Notes: a model not told the origin generated them from the sequence alone. 64,000 nt of DNA from Pseudomonas kairouanensis (GCF_004682055.1 NZ_QUZU01000002.1:124001-188000); one strand, 5' to 3'. Counted from the stretch's first letter, positions 44,576 through 53,143 are shown. Numbers and translations: made by a program.

Positions 44576-45045
44576 AGCGTCTGCTAGCTGCTGCTGTGCT
44601 GGCGCTGGGCTTGGCAGGCATTGCCCACGCCGCCATCGACACCTATGAATTTGCCAACGACGCCGAGCGTGAGCGGTTTCGCGAGCTGACCAAGGAACTG
44701 CGCTGCCCCAAGTGCCAGAACCAGGACATCGCCGATTCCAACGCGCCGATTGCCGCCGACCTGCGCAAAGAAATCTTCCGCATGTTGGGGGAGGGCAAGG
44801 ACAACCAGCAGATCATCGACTTCATGGTCGACCGCTACGGTGACTTCGTGCGTTACAAGCCGGCGCTCACCGGCAAGACCGCGTTGCTCTGGTTCGGCCC
44901 GGCCGGGTTGTTGCTCACCGGTGTGGTGGTGATGGCGGTGATCATACGGCGTCGCCGCGCTGCCCCTACCGATGGTTCCGACGCGTTATCCCCTGACGAG
45001 CGCAAACGCCTCGACCAATTGCTGGACACCAAGACTGATGATTGA
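44572..45045 (+). CDS. ccmH: Cytochrome c biogenesis protein CcmH
   Basis: Periplasmic thiol oxidoreductase (157 residues) that holds the apocytochrome. Signal peptide to about residue 20, redox motif [19 protein letters not shown] with Cys45 and Cys48, membrane helix about 103-122. It corresponds to the short N-terminal module of E. coli CcmH; the TPR part is the separate ccmI. Confidence 0.94.
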   Translation: MKRLLAAAVLALGLAGIAHAAIDTYEFANDAERERFRELTKELRCPKCQNQDIADSNAPIAADLRKEIFRMLGEGKDNQQIIDFMVDRYGDFVRYKPALTGKTALLWFGPAGLLLTGVVVMAVIIRRRRAAPTDGSDALSPDERKRLDQLLDTKTDD

Positions 45046-46228
45046 TTTTTGGCTGGCAGCCGGCTTGCTGCTTCTGATTGCCCTGAGTTTCCTGTTGATC
45101 CCTGTACTGCGCGGCCGCCGCGCCCAGCGTGAAGAAGACCGCACCGCGCTGAACGTGGCGCTGTACCAGGAACGAGTCGCCGAGTTGCAAGTGCAGCAAG
45201 ACGAAGGTGTGCTCAACGCCGCCCAACTCGACACCGGCCGTGCCGAAGCCGCCCGCGAATTGCTGGCCGACACTGAAGGCGTGGAAAAGCCCCGCGAGTC
45301 GCGCCTGGGCAAGCCGCTGCCGTTGATCGCTGCGATCCTTGTGCCGGTATTGGGCGTGGCGCTGTACCTGCATTTCGGCGCCAGCGACAAGGTTGAACTG
45401 ACCCGTGAGTTCTCCCAGCCGCCAGTGTCCATCGAGGACATGACCCACCGCCTGGAACGCGCCGCCGCCGCGCAGCCGGACTCGGCCGAAGGCCTGTACT
45501 TCCTCGGTCGCGCCTACATGGCCCAGGACCGTTCGGCTGATGCCGCCAAAGTCTTCGAACGCACCGTGGCCCTGGCCGGTCGCCAACCCGAATTGCTCGG
45601 TCAGTGGGCCCAGGCCCAGTACTTTGCCGACAATAAGCAGTGGTCGCCCAAGATTCAGGCGTTGACGGACGAAGCCCTGAAACTGGACCCCAAAGAAGTC
45701 ACCAGCCTTGGCCTGCTGGGCATTGCTGCGTTTGAAGGCCAGCGTTATCAGGAAGCGATCGACTACTGGAATCGCCTGCTGGCCCAGTTGCCGCCGGAAG
45801 ATGGCTCCCGTGCCGCCTTGCAAGGTGGCATCGACCGCGCCGCTGAGAAACTCAAAGAAAGCGGTGGCACTGTGGCTCAAGCCCCTAAGGCTGTTCTGAA
45901 AGTGCGTGTGGATTTGTCGGCCGACGTGAAGGCCAAATCCCAGCCGGGCGACAGCGTATTCATCTTTGCCCGCGCGGTCTCCGGCCCGCCGGCACCGCTG
46001 GCGGCCAAACGCGTCACCGTCGCGGATTTACCCGTGACCGTCGAGCTAGGTGATGCCGACGCGATGATGCCGCAGTTGAAACTGTCGAACTTCCCCGAAG
46101 TCCAACTGGTTGCGCGCATATCCCGGGCCGGTCTTCCGACCGCTGGCGAGTGGATCGGCCGCAGCCAACCCTTGGCCAGCACCACCACTGCCTTGCAGCA
46201 GCTGACCATCGACAGTCCGGATAAGTAA
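45038..46228 (+). CDS. ccmI: Cytochrome c biogenesis protein CcmI (CycH)
   Basis: Apocytochrome chaperone (396 residues). Two membrane helices (about 5-22 and 94-113) enclose a cytoplasmic coiled region, followed by periplasmic TPR repeats ([39 protein letters not shown]) and a C-terminal beta domain. ATG at 45038 lies inside the ccmH end. Confidence 0.93.
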   Translation: MIDFWLAAGLLLLIALSFLLIPVLRGRRAQREEDRTALNVALYQERVAELQVQQDEGVLNAAQLDTGRAEAARELLADTEGVEKPRESRLGKPLPLIAAILVPVLGVALYLHFGASDKVELTREFSQPPVSIEDMTHRLERAAAAQPDSAEGLYFLGRAYMAQDRSADAAKVFERTVALAGRQPELLGQWAQAQYFADNKQWSPKIQALTDEALKLDPKEVTSLGLLGIAAFEGQRYQEAIDYWNRLLAQLPPEDGSRAALQGGIDRAAEKLKESGGTVAQAPKAVLKVRVDLSADVKAKSQPGDSVFIFARAVSGPPAPLAAKRVTVADLPVTVELGDADAMMPQLKLSNFPEVQLVARISRAGLPTAGEWIGRSQPLASTTTALQQLTIDSPDK

Positions 46229-46244
46229 TTTCGAGGAAACGCCC

Positions 46245-46643
46245 ATGACCGCATTCGCACGTATCACCCTGCTCAGCCTGGTATTGGGCCTGAGCGCTTG
46301 TGCGGTCCATCGGCCACCTCCCGCGCCCACCGGCCCGACCATCCCACCGTCGGGCCCGGCGACCCAGCCGAGCACCAAACCCTCTGGTCCGGTAACCCCG
46401 CCGCCGAAAAAACCAGTGCCGACCTCGTCGCCGACCTTTGCCCCACCACCGGGTGCAGCGAGCCACTGGGACGGCAACATGAAGGTTTACGTGCTGGAAG
46501 ACCAGCCCGACACCTTCTACCGCCAGCGTACGTATTACCGCTGGAGCAACGGCTGGAGTCGCTCCATCAGCCCGAACGGGCCGTGGGAAGAAACCAATGT
46601 GCAGGGTGTGCCGCCGGGGCTCAGTAAAAAATACGCGCAATGA
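46245..46643 (+). CDS. Small proline-rich lipoprotein
   Basis: A 132-residue protein. Signal peptide with lipobox LSAC (Cys19), a linker of about 50 residues with PPP/TP/PSGP repeats, and a C-terminal aromatic domain (RQRTYYRWSNGWSRSISPNG) of unknown function. It follows ccmI by 16 bases and ends in a terminator, so it is the last gene of the ccm transcript. Confidence 0.85.
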   Translation: MTAFARITLLSLVLGLSACAVHRPPPAPTGPTIPPSGPATQPSTKPSGPVTPPPKKPVPTSSPTFAPPPGAASHWDGNMKVYVLEDQPDTFYRQRTYYRWSNGWSRSISPNGPWEETNVQGVPPGLSKKYAQ

Positions 46644-46672
46644 AAAAAGGCGACCTTCGGGTCGCCTTTTTT
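46643..46672. terminator. Intrinsic terminator of the ccm operon
   Basis: AAAAAAGGCGACC-TTCG-GGTCGCCTTTTTT with a stable TTCG tetraloop. It works in both directions and also closes the leftward oxygenase operon, whose stop codon is at 46687. It marks the left edge of the AT-rich segment. Confidence 0.95.
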
Positions 46673-46686
46673 CACTTTTCACGATT

Positions 46687-47580
46687 TTAACGTTCCTTTA
46701 GTGGGTGGAAACCGAACGTCTGGTGATGAGCATTGGCATGTTCAAAAATTTTTAAATCAGCGCCGGAGATCATGCCTGTCAGTGACGGACTTAGTTCATT
46801 AATGTTGTATACAACTGAACATCGAGGCGTCGGAAGGGTAAAGTTAATCACTGCGTGATAGGTCGGAGCGATTTTCCCTTCCGATAGAAGAGTCAGAAGT
46901 GATCCCGGAATGACAATGGCTTGATCGCGCGCTACGTCTACCAAACACTCTCTATCGTCAATATATAATACTAGGCCAGGACTGTTAGGTTTTATGATGG
47001 TTAGCAGGTGGCCGTCTTCGTGTTGCTGCTGTAAGTATTTCGATCCGTTGCTGCGAAGGTCCTCGCGATAGTAGTTAAACTGCAAGAAGGAGTCGTCGCG
47101 TACTGAAATTTTAGTTGGGTAGTGAAATTTTCTTAAAATTTCATTTATCAAGGTTTGGCCGTAAATAGATATCTGGCTTTCGTAGCTATCTATGTGGGAA
47201 TAAAAGGCGTGATTGCTGAAAGGGTGGTTTTTATGTTCGTTCTTGTGTTTTTTCCAATAATTAAAGGTCTCGCATAAGTCTGTATTTTGTTGTTCTTTTG
47301 TATGGGAGTATCCAATAGGGGTAAAGCCATCGCTACGGTCTACAAAACTAAATTCAGCGCGGTCATGAAAAGGAATTTGTCCAATCAGTTTCTGCATTTC
47401 TATGAAATCAATTTGAAGTGAGGGCGTGAGCGTTATGATGGAATATCCCTCTTGAATTATTTCATCTGCCCATTGCTCCCAAGGCAAGGGTACTATTCTT
47501 TTTCTGTCAATTAAAAATAACTCCCCGCTGTTCAGAGGGTTGTTGGGGGTGCTAGTATTTTTGGCGTTATTTATACTCAT
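46687..47580 (-). CDS. Isopenicillin-N-synthase-like 2-oxoglutarate/Fe(II) oxygenase
   Basis: A 297-residue protein I cannot name. The double-stranded beta-helix shows H187-x-D189 (QQQHEDGHLLTII), H242 (APTYHAVINF) and R253-x-S255 (PRCSVVY), the iron triad and the 2-oxoglutarate-binding RxS of the IPNS/2OG family. GLVLY, IVIPGSLLTLLSEGK and GFTPIGYSHTKEQQNTDLCE also match family positions. The gene is AT-rich and uses TTA, AGA and ATA codons freely (residues 21-31), unlike its neighbours. It is second in an operon behind an EamA exporter (17-base gap). Probably acquired; substrate unknown, likely an amino acid or small peptide-like metabolite. Confidence 0.78.
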   Translation of the reverse strand: MSINNAKNTSTPNNPLNSGELFLIDRKRIVPLPWEQWADEIIQEGYSIITLTPSLQIDFIEMQKLIGQIPFHDRAEFSFVDRSDGFTPIGYSHTKEQQNTDLCETFNYWKKHKNEHKNHPFSNHAFYSHIDSYESQISIYGQTLINEILRKFHYPTKISVRDDSFLQFNYYREDLRSNGSKYLQQQHEDGHLLTIIKPNSPGLVLYIDDRECLVDVARDQAIVIPGSLLTLLSEGKIAPTYHAVINFTLPTPRCSVVYNINELSPSLTGMISGADLKIFEHANAHHQTFGFHPLKER

Positions 47581-47597
47581 GTGAGTATTCCTGTAGG

Positions 47598-48494
47598 TTA
47601 TTGTTGTGGGCGTTTACTCTGAGGGTCGTGAATTTTTCCTATTGTTGTAATTTTTAAACCTGTTTCAGATATGATCATGCCGATAATGATTAATAGTGCG
47701 CCGGCCATATTGATTGTGCTTAATCGGTCGCCGCCAAGAAAATATCCGAATATTCCTCCGAACACAGGTTCTAAAACGAGGATTAATGCAATCGTTGACG
47801 GAGAAGCTGTCGTTTGGGCTTTTGTCTGGATAAAGAAAGCTAGGGCTGTACCTACGATTCCGATAATTAAAATTGGGTAAGTCACAGACATGCTTTTCGG
47901 CAGCTTGAACTCGCCTGCTGATACTGACCAGATCAGTGAAAGTATGGCGACAGTCGATATTTGTAAAAAGGCCAGAGCCGCCGTGTCCGTTCTTTTGCTA
48001 ATGACATACAGCGTGACGATGTGAAGGGCTGTGAAGGCTGCGCATATCAAGACTAGTAAGTCGCCAAGGTGAATAGAAAGGCCTTTGAGTGTCAATAGTG
48101 CGAGGCCCGCGGTGGCAGTCAATCCGCCAAGTAGTTGTTGTTTTGATGGTCGCAGTTTTAGAAATAAAAGCGCAAATAATGGGGTGAACAAAATTGCCAA
48201 TCCGGTAATAAAGCTTGCGTTGGATGCTGAGGTGTAAGTAAGTCCGCTGGTTTGGAAAGTAAACGCTAGAAAAAGTACAGATCCTGCAAGCACGCCATTA
48301 CCAACTTCTTTGAGGCTGAGGGCCTTCAATCTAGGTATGAAAATAACCATTACGATGGTTCCAGATAAGAAGCGGAGTGCGTTGAGTGAGGATGCAGTTA
48401 GCGTAGATAACGCATCATGAATTGCGACGAAAGACCAGCCCCATAGTGCTGTTATTCCTATAAGTGCCAAACACCAGGCGGTTGAGGGGTGCAT
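47598..48494 (-). CDS. EamA/DMT-family exporter
   Basis: A 298-residue, ten-helix drug/metabolite transporter with two EamA repeats; landmarks are WGWSFVAIHDAL, ASNASFITGLAILFTPLFA and ALILVLEPVFGGIFGYFLGG. It is AT-rich like the following oxygenase gene and shares its promoter. ATG at 48494 has GGAG nine bases upstream; the longer start at 48530 has none. The pairing suggests export of the oxygenase product or of its toxic precursor. Confidence 0.82.
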   Translation of the reverse strand: MHPSTAWCLALIGITALWGWSFVAIHDALSTLTASSLNALRFLSGTIVMVIFIPRLKALSLKEVGNGVLAGSVLFLAFTFQTSGLTYTSASNASFITGLAILFTPLFALLFLKLRPSKQQLLGGLTATAGLALLTLKGLSIHLGDLLVLICAAFTALHIVTLYVISKRTDTAALAFLQISTVAILSLIWSVSAGEFKLPKSMSVTYPILIIGIVGTALAFFIQTKAQTTASPSTIALILVLEPVFGGIFGYFLGGDRLSTINMAGALLIIIGMIISETGLKITTIGKIHDPQSKRPQQ

Positions 48495-48593
48495 TGCTAA
48501 GGCTCCATTGTTAATGCTTGTACCGAGCATTAATTAATGGGTGGGTTAGGCGGTACCCGAGGTTGAATTTTTAGTTAGCTTGGGGGTGAGCGA

Positions 48594-48622
48594 AATATAG
48601 TTATGTTTGTTTTCTGGGGCAA
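48594..48622 (-). promoter_or_regulatory. Sigma-70 promoter of the exporter-oxygenase operon
   Basis: On the minus strand TTGCCC, 17 bases, TATATT. Transcription would start near 48587 and leave a leader of about 90 bases before the exporter ATG. It is the only strong promoter-like pair in the gap. Confidence 0.6.
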
Positions 48623-48963
48623 TATGTCACGTGTAGTTGTGCTTCTGAAACTCTTGTGGGAGTTGTACTACAAGGTTGTGGAGTGATTAAAGCTTATTGT
48701 TTTTCAATTGGTTGGGCGGCAGGGAGAGAAAGAGGACTAAGCGTTTAAGAGAGCGAGCCGCACGCAGGTAAAGCGACCAGGGGATGGAAACCCGGCAGGG
48801 GTGTGCCTGCCTGCGTGCAACTCGCCCGAGATAATGGCGTGCGCATCAAGGGCCGTCGGTAGGAAAAGTCCTCGCTTACGTTCTGAAACCTCTACAGTTT
48901 TGGCGATTGGCGATGACGCCAGGCGGTGTTACAAGTGTCGCCACATTCGCAGAGGGCAGGTTG
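48623..48963. other. Non-coding junction with 15-bp inverted repeat upstream of phnN
   Basis: No intact gene. CGAGCCGCACGCAGG (48754-48768) faces CCTGCGTGCAACTCG (48810-48824). The two mismatched positions become G-U pairs only in minus-strand RNA. To the right, fragments such as ASRAVGR (about 48846-48866, one frame) and VTSVATFAEGR (another frame) loosely recall the end of PhnM, so this may be a decayed phnM scar at the boundary of the AT-rich segment. Confidence 0.35.
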
Positions 48964-49527
48964 ATGGCAGGCAGGTTGATCTATCTCATCGGGCCATCCG
49001 GTTCGGGCAAGGACAGCCTGTTGGAGGCTGCACGCCCACGTTTGGCCGAGCGCGGCTGCCGCATTGTACGGCGCGTGATCACCCGCTCGGCCGAAGCCGT
49101 CGGGGAAGCTGCGCAAGGCGTGAGTCCGCAGCAGTTTGCCGTGATGGAAGCCGAGGGCGCGTTTGCCCTCAGTTGGCGAGCGAATGGGTTGTCATACGGC
49201 ATCACTGGGGAGATCGATGATTGGCTGGCTGCCGGGGACGACGTGCTGGTCAATGGCTCCCGGGCTCACTTGGCGCAGACTCGCGAGCGTTATCCGAATG
49301 TGCTGGTGTTACTGCTCACGGTTGACCAGTCGGTATTGCGCCAGCGCCTGGTCGCACGCGGGCGGGAGTCGTTGGCGGATATCGAAGAACGGTTGGCGCG
49401 CAATGCGCGGTTCACCGCCGAGCTGATCGCGGGCAAGGGTGAGGGTATGTTCGTATTGGATAACTCTGGCCCGTTGGAGCACACCGTCGAGCGCCTGCTG
49501 TGCTGCCTGGATCAGCCCACCTGCTGA
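48964..49527 (+). CDS. phnN: Ribose 1,5-bisphosphate phosphokinase PhnN (orphan)
   Basis: A 187-residue P-loop kinase that makes PRPP from ribose 1,5-bisphosphate in phosphonate degradation. Walker A is LIGPSGSGKDSLL; the lid and GMP-kinase-like segments are RRVITRSAEAVGE and ALSWRANGLSYGI. ATG at 48964 with GAGGGCAGG upstream. No other phn gene is in the window, although phnN normally follows phnM, so this copy may be left over from a deleted C-P lyase operon or serve only PRPP supply. Confidence 0.9.
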   Translation: MAGRLIYLIGPSGSGKDSLLEAARPRLAERGCRIVRRVITRSAEAVGEAAQGVSPQQFAVMEAEGAFALSWRANGLSYGITGEIDDWLAAGDDVLVNGSRAHLAQTRERYPNVLVLLLTVDQSVLRQRLVARGRESLADIEERLARNARFTAELIAGKGEGMFVLDNSGPLEHTVERLLCCLDQPTC

Positions 49528-49559
49528 TGTACAGTGCGGTCAGGTTTTTATCACTGGCG

Positions 49560-50438
49560 CTAAGCCAATAACCGTTCCACATATTCCACAAACGCCCGTG
49601 CCTTGGCGCTCGCCATCCGGCCTGTGGGGAACACGGCCCATAAGTCTCGTGCCGGCAGTTCCCAGTCGGTGAGTACGGCTTTGACTTCACCGCTGGCCAG
49701 CTCTGGCGCAAACATCCAGGTAGACGACAACGTCAGCCCCAGATGGCCCAGCACGCCAGCGCGTACACCTTCTGCCGCCGTGACGCGCAGGCGGCCGTGG
49801 GCCACCAGCGGGTATTGGGTGTCGCCTTGGCTGAAGGTCCAGTGCGAACCTTCGCCTCGGGTATAGATGACGGCCTCGTGTTGCAGCAAGTCCGCCGGGG
49901 TGGCGGGCTCGCCGAAGCGTTCGAAGTAGGTCGGGGTGCCGAGGATGACGCACGGCGATTCGCCGATCTTGCGCGCCGTGAGGCTCGAATCATTCAGGTT
50001 GCCCATGCGCAGGGCGACGTCGATGCCTTCCTCTACCAGGTTGAGGCTGCGGTCGTCGAGGACCACATCTACGTTCAAGTCGGGGTATTGCGCGAGGAAC
50101 GAGCCCAGGTGCGCAATGATGTGCATGCGGGCGAAGGTCACCGCAGCGCTGATACGCAAGGTGCCGGTGAGCCCGGCCCCCGCGCCACGAGCGGCGTCGT
50201 CAGCCGCGTCGGCTTCGTCTATGGCGCGCCGGGCCTTCTCGAAAAAGGCCAGGCCCGCTTCGGTCGGCGTCAGGCCCCGCGTGGAGCGCAGCACCAACCG
50301 CACCGCCAGGCGCGCCTCCAGTTGCGCAATGCTTTTGGACACGGCGGGCTGGCCGATGCCCAAGCGTTTGGCGGCAGCAGAAAACGAGCCGGTTTCGACC
50401 ACGTGCACAAAAGTTTCCATGGCGGTGAGGCGGTCCAT
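49560..50438 (-). CDS. LysR-family transcriptional regulator
   Basis: A 292-residue LysR protein: winged helix (METFVHVVETGSFSAAAKRL, GQPAVSKSIAQLEARL) and CrgA-type effector domain. The gene starts 14 bases after the peroxiredoxin stop on the same strand, so it is probably cotranscribed and may regulate that gene. No divergent partner. Confidence 0.87.
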   Translation of the reverse strand: MDRLTAMETFVHVVETGSFSAAAKRLGIGQPAVSKSIAQLEARLAVRLVLRSTRGLTPTEAGLAFFEKARRAIDEADAADDAARGAGAGLTGTLRISAAVTFARMHIIAHLGSFLAQYPDLNVDVVLDDRSLNLVEEGIDVALRMGNLNDSSLTARKIGESPCVILGTPTYFERFGEPATPADLLQHEAVIYTRGEGSHWTFSQGDTQYPLVAHGRLRVTAAEGVRAGVLGHLGLTLSSTWMFAPELASGEVKAVLTDWELPARDLWAVFPTGRMASAKARAFVEYVERLLA

Positions 50439-50452
50439 CGGGCGTCCTTGGG

Positions 50453-51109
50453 TTATCGGCTGAGGGCGTCGAGCAGCGCTGACGGTTCTGGGCGTTGAGT
50501 GTAATCCGGGTTGACCTCGGCGTAACGAATCACGCTGTCTTGGCCGATTACATAACGGGCGGGCATGGGTAGGGTCCAGGCCGGGTCATCGTTGATCAGC
50601 GGCAGGTTGTTGCCCAGTGCCTTGTAAAGCTCGATCAGGTAGTCCGGCAGTTCAAAGCGCAGGCCGAAGGCTTCGGCGACGTCGTTGTGGGTGTCGCTGA
50701 GGATCGGGAATTGCAGTTCGGTGATGCGTGTGGACTTGCGGCTGTTGGCAGCGGTCTGCGGCGACAGGGCGAGCAATTGGGCGCCGGCGGCTTTCAGCGT
50801 GGGCAAAAAGGCTTGGAGTGCCTGCAATTCCAGGTTGCAGTAGGGGCACCAGGCGCCTCGGTAGAACGTCAGCACTAATGGGCCCTGAGCCAGCAGTTGC
50901 GCGCTGGACACGAGTTCGCCGTTGGCGTCCTTGAGGCTGAACAGCGGCGCTGTGTCACCGACCTTGAGGGCCCGTTGTGCGGCTCCCGAGGCGATCAACT
51001 CGGCAGTGGCACGCTCCATGATCGGGTGGATATGCGCCGGGGCATTGAAGGGCGGCCTGCCGGCTTTGAAATCGGCGCGAAAGGCATCAAGTGTGGCTTG
51101 AAGTGTCAT
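50453..51109 (-). CDS. Peroxiredoxin-like protein (AhpC/TSA family)
   Basis: A 218-residue thioredoxin-fold protein with GAWCPYCNLELQALQ, where the first Cys is the peroxidatic position and a second Cys lies three residues later (WCPYC). The Thr of the usual PxxxT/SxxC site is replaced by a YRGAWCPYC context typical of the AhpC/TSA-like 'PRX_like2' group. ATG at 51109. First gene of a two-gene unit with the LysR gene. Confidence 0.82.
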   Translation of the reverse strand: MTLQATLDAFRADFKAGRPPFNAPAHIHPIMERATAELIASGAAQRALKVGDTAPLFSLKDANGELVSSAQLLAQGPLVLTFYRGAWCPYCNLELQALQAFLPTLKAAGAQLLALSPQTAANSRKSTRITELQFPILSDTHNDVAEAFGLRFELPDYLIELYKALGNNLPLINDDPAWTLPMPARYVIGQDSVIRYAEVNPDYTQRPEPSALLDALSR

Positions 51110-51335
51110 GGAGGTATTCCCTGGGTAGATGAGCCGGGCTGGCTGCAGGGAATGATGGGCGCAGTGGGGCGGCCTCGGTAGCGGGTAGGGGGGCATAGGA
51201 TTTATGCCGGGTTGGAATAAAGCCAGGGGTTTTCAATATTCGGTAAAACAGCCGTCAGTCAGCCATGCGTATTTTGTGCTTGAGTAAACATGACTCTAGG
51301 GTTACTTTTATTCAGGCCAAGCCAAGGAGGCGGCG
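51110..51335. promoter_or_regulatory. Divergent region between peroxiredoxin and hicA genes
   Basis: 226 bases without a gene. GAGTAAACATGACTC (about 51281-51295) has short GAGT/ACTC arms and lies 40-55 bases before hicA, where a HicB dimer might bind. AAGGAGG directly before hicA is a near-perfect ribosome binding site. Confidence 0.35.
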
Positions 51336-51524
51336 GTGCAAAGCAGGTTATTGATCAAGGAACTGCAAGAGGCAGGCTGGGTATTGGATCGGGTTACGGG
51401 CAGTCATCATATTTTTACTCATCGATATAACCCGTACACGATCCCGGTGCCCCATCCAAAAAAGGACCTGCCCCTGGGCACCGTCAAAAGCATCAGGAAG
51501 CGCGCCGGTTTGTTTGAGTTTTAA
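51336..51524 (+). CDS. hicA: HicA-type mRNA interferase toxin
   Basis: A 62-residue double-stranded-RNA-binding-fold toxin. It has the catalytic histidine His24 in VTGSHHIFTH and the basic C-terminus KKDLPLGTVKSIRKRAGL. GTG start with AAGGAGG at 51324-51330. Toxin precedes antitoxin with 11 bases between, the usual hicAB order. HicA cleaves mRNA when HicB is lost. Confidence 0.92.
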   Translation: MQSRLLIKELQEAGWVLDRVTGSHHIFTHRYNPYTIPVPHPKKDLPLGTVKSIRKRAGLFEF

Positions 51525-51535
51525 GGAGAGCATTC

Positions 51536-51940
51536 ATGCAATACCCAATCTGTATCGAATGGGGCGATGACTTCACCGCCACCGGTATTCAGATCCCCGA
51601 TATTCCAGGCGCTGTTACCGCCGGGGACAGTTTTGAAGAGGCGTACAACGCTGCGGTAGAAGTCGCGCATATCCTGCTGCAAGAGATCGCCGCAGAAGGT
51701 GGGCCGATTCCCATGCCAACCTCGGTGGCCAATCATCATGCCCACGCAGACTACGCAGGAATGGGCTGGGGGATGTTGGAGCTGGACATCTCGCCCTATC
51801 TGGGCAAGACCGAGAAGGTCAATGTGACCTTGCCCGGTTATGTCATCCAGCGTATCGACCGGTACGTGCGCGAGCACAAAGTGAAAAGCCGCTCGTCATT
51901 TCTGGCGGACGCGGCTTTGGAGAAGTTGGTGCGCTCCTGA
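51536..51940 (+). CDS. hicB: HicB-type antitoxin with ribbon-helix-helix domain
   Basis: A 134-residue antitoxin. The N-terminal partial RNase H-like fold (YPICIEWGDDFTATGIQIPD, GAVTAGDSFEEAYNAAVEVA) binds HicA. The C-terminal ribbon-helix-helix (NVTLPGYVIQRIDRYVREHK, RSSFLADAALEKL) binds DNA for autoregulation. Only six bases separate it from the convergent MFS gene. Confidence 0.92.
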   Translation: MQYPICIEWGDDFTATGIQIPDIPGAVTAGDSFEEAYNAAVEVAHILLQEIAAEGGPIPMPTSVANHHAHADYAGMGWGMLELDISPYLGKTEKVNVTLPGYVIQRIDRYVREHKVKSRSSFLADAALEKLVRS

Positions 51941-51946
51941 GGAAAA

Positions 51947-53143
51947 TCAGGCCGTTGCTACCGAGGGTTCACGGGCTGCGCTCAAAAAGCGCAACAACGC
52001 CACCAGCGGGAATGCGCTGCCCACCAGCATCACCCCCAGCCAGCCGCCGTGCTCGTACACGCTGCTGGCAATCGCCGAGCCAAACGCACCGCCGATGAAG
52101 ATGCTGGTCATGTACAGCGCGTTCAAGCGGCTGCGGCTGTTGGCGTCGAGGGCGTAGATGGCACGCTGGCCGAGCACCATATTCATCTGCACGCAGAAGT
52201 CCAGCACCACACCGGTGACGGCCAGGCCGATTACGCTGTACAGCGGGTGGACGAACGCTGGCAGGAAGCTCGCTGCGGCAAACAGCATGGCCAGCAGCGA
52301 GGCGCGGTGGGTGTGGCCGGCATCCGCCAGGCGACCGGCAAGGGGCGCAGCGATGGCGCCCAGGGCACCTACCAGGGCAAACAGCGCGATCTCGCTTTGA
52401 CTCAGGCCGTGGTTGCGCGCCAGCTCCAGTGGGGCGGCGGTCCAGAACAGGCTGAAGGTGGCGAACATGCAACCCTGGTAGAACGCCCGCTGGCGCAGCA
52501 CCGGCTGGTTGCGCAGCAAGGTACCCAGGGAGCGCAGCAGTTGGCCATAGCTGGCGCTGTGATCGGGCTGACGCTTGGGGATGGTGATCAGCAGCACCAC
52601 GCTGATAAACGCCATCAGCGCGGCGGCAGCCATGAACATCGCGCGCCAGCCGAAGTGATCCGCCACCACACTGGACACCGGCCGTGCCAGCAGGATGCCC
52701 AGCAGCAGGCCGCCCATGATGCTGCCCACCACACGCCCCCGGCTTTCGGCCGGGGCCAGGTGCGCGGCCAGGGGGATCAGGATCTGCACCGACACCGAAC
52801 TGAAGCCGATCAGCAACGACACCAGCAGGAACAGGTTCGGCTGCTCGGTAACGGCCGCGCCCAGCAGGCTGGCGATGGCCAAAACCGTGGTGGCGATCAT
52901 CAATTTGCGGTTTTCCAGCAGGTCACCCAGGGGCACCAGGAAGAACAGGCCCAGGGCGTAGCCGATTTGCGTCAATGACACGATCAGGCTGGCCATGGCC
53001 GGTGTGAGGCCGATGTCCGGGGCGATCAGTTCGATGATGGGCTGTGCGTAGTAAATATTGGCAACAATGGCGCCGCAGCAAAACGCAAACAGCATCACCA
53101 TGCTCCGGGTCATGGTGGTTGTAGCGTGGGAAGTAGCGTTCAT
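51947..53143 (-). CDS. MFS transporter
   Basis: A 398-residue, 12-helix major facilitator. The loop 2-3 motif is VPLGDLLENRKLMI and a symmetric copy AGRLADAGHTHRA lies in the second half. Similar to YnfM/AraJ-type drug or sugar efflux proteins; the substrate is unknown. ATG at 53143. Confidence 0.85.
   Translation of the reverse strand: MNATSHATTTMTRSMVMLFAFCCGAIVANIYYAQPIIELIAPDIGLTPAMASLIVSLTQIGYALGLFFLVPLGDLLENRKLMIATTVLAIASLLGAAVTEQPNLFLLVSLLIGFSSVSVQILIPLAAHLAPAESRGRVVGSIMGGLLLGILLARPVSSVVADHFGWRAMFMAAAALMAFISVVLLITIPKRQPDHSASYGQLLRSLGTLLRNQPVLRQRAFYQGCMFATFSLFWTAAPLELARNHGLSQSEIALFALVGALGAIAAPLAGRLADAGHTHRASLLAMLFAAASFLPAFVHPLYSVIGLAVTGVVLDFCVQMNMVLGQRAIYALDANSRSRLNALYMTSIFIGGAFGSAIASSVYEHGGWLGVMLVGSAFPLVALLRFLSAAREPSVATA

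Noticed and set aside
46687..47580. Ethylene-forming enzyme or true isopenicillin N synthase
   Set aside because: The protein is shorter than ethylene-forming enzyme and lacks its recognisable segments, and no peptide synthetase for an IPNS substrate is nearby; only the fold and metal site match.
48855..48880. GGAAAAGTCC-like sequence recalling the conserved RNase P RNA core
   Set aside because: The remaining conserved RNase P helices are absent and the match is short; probably coincidence.
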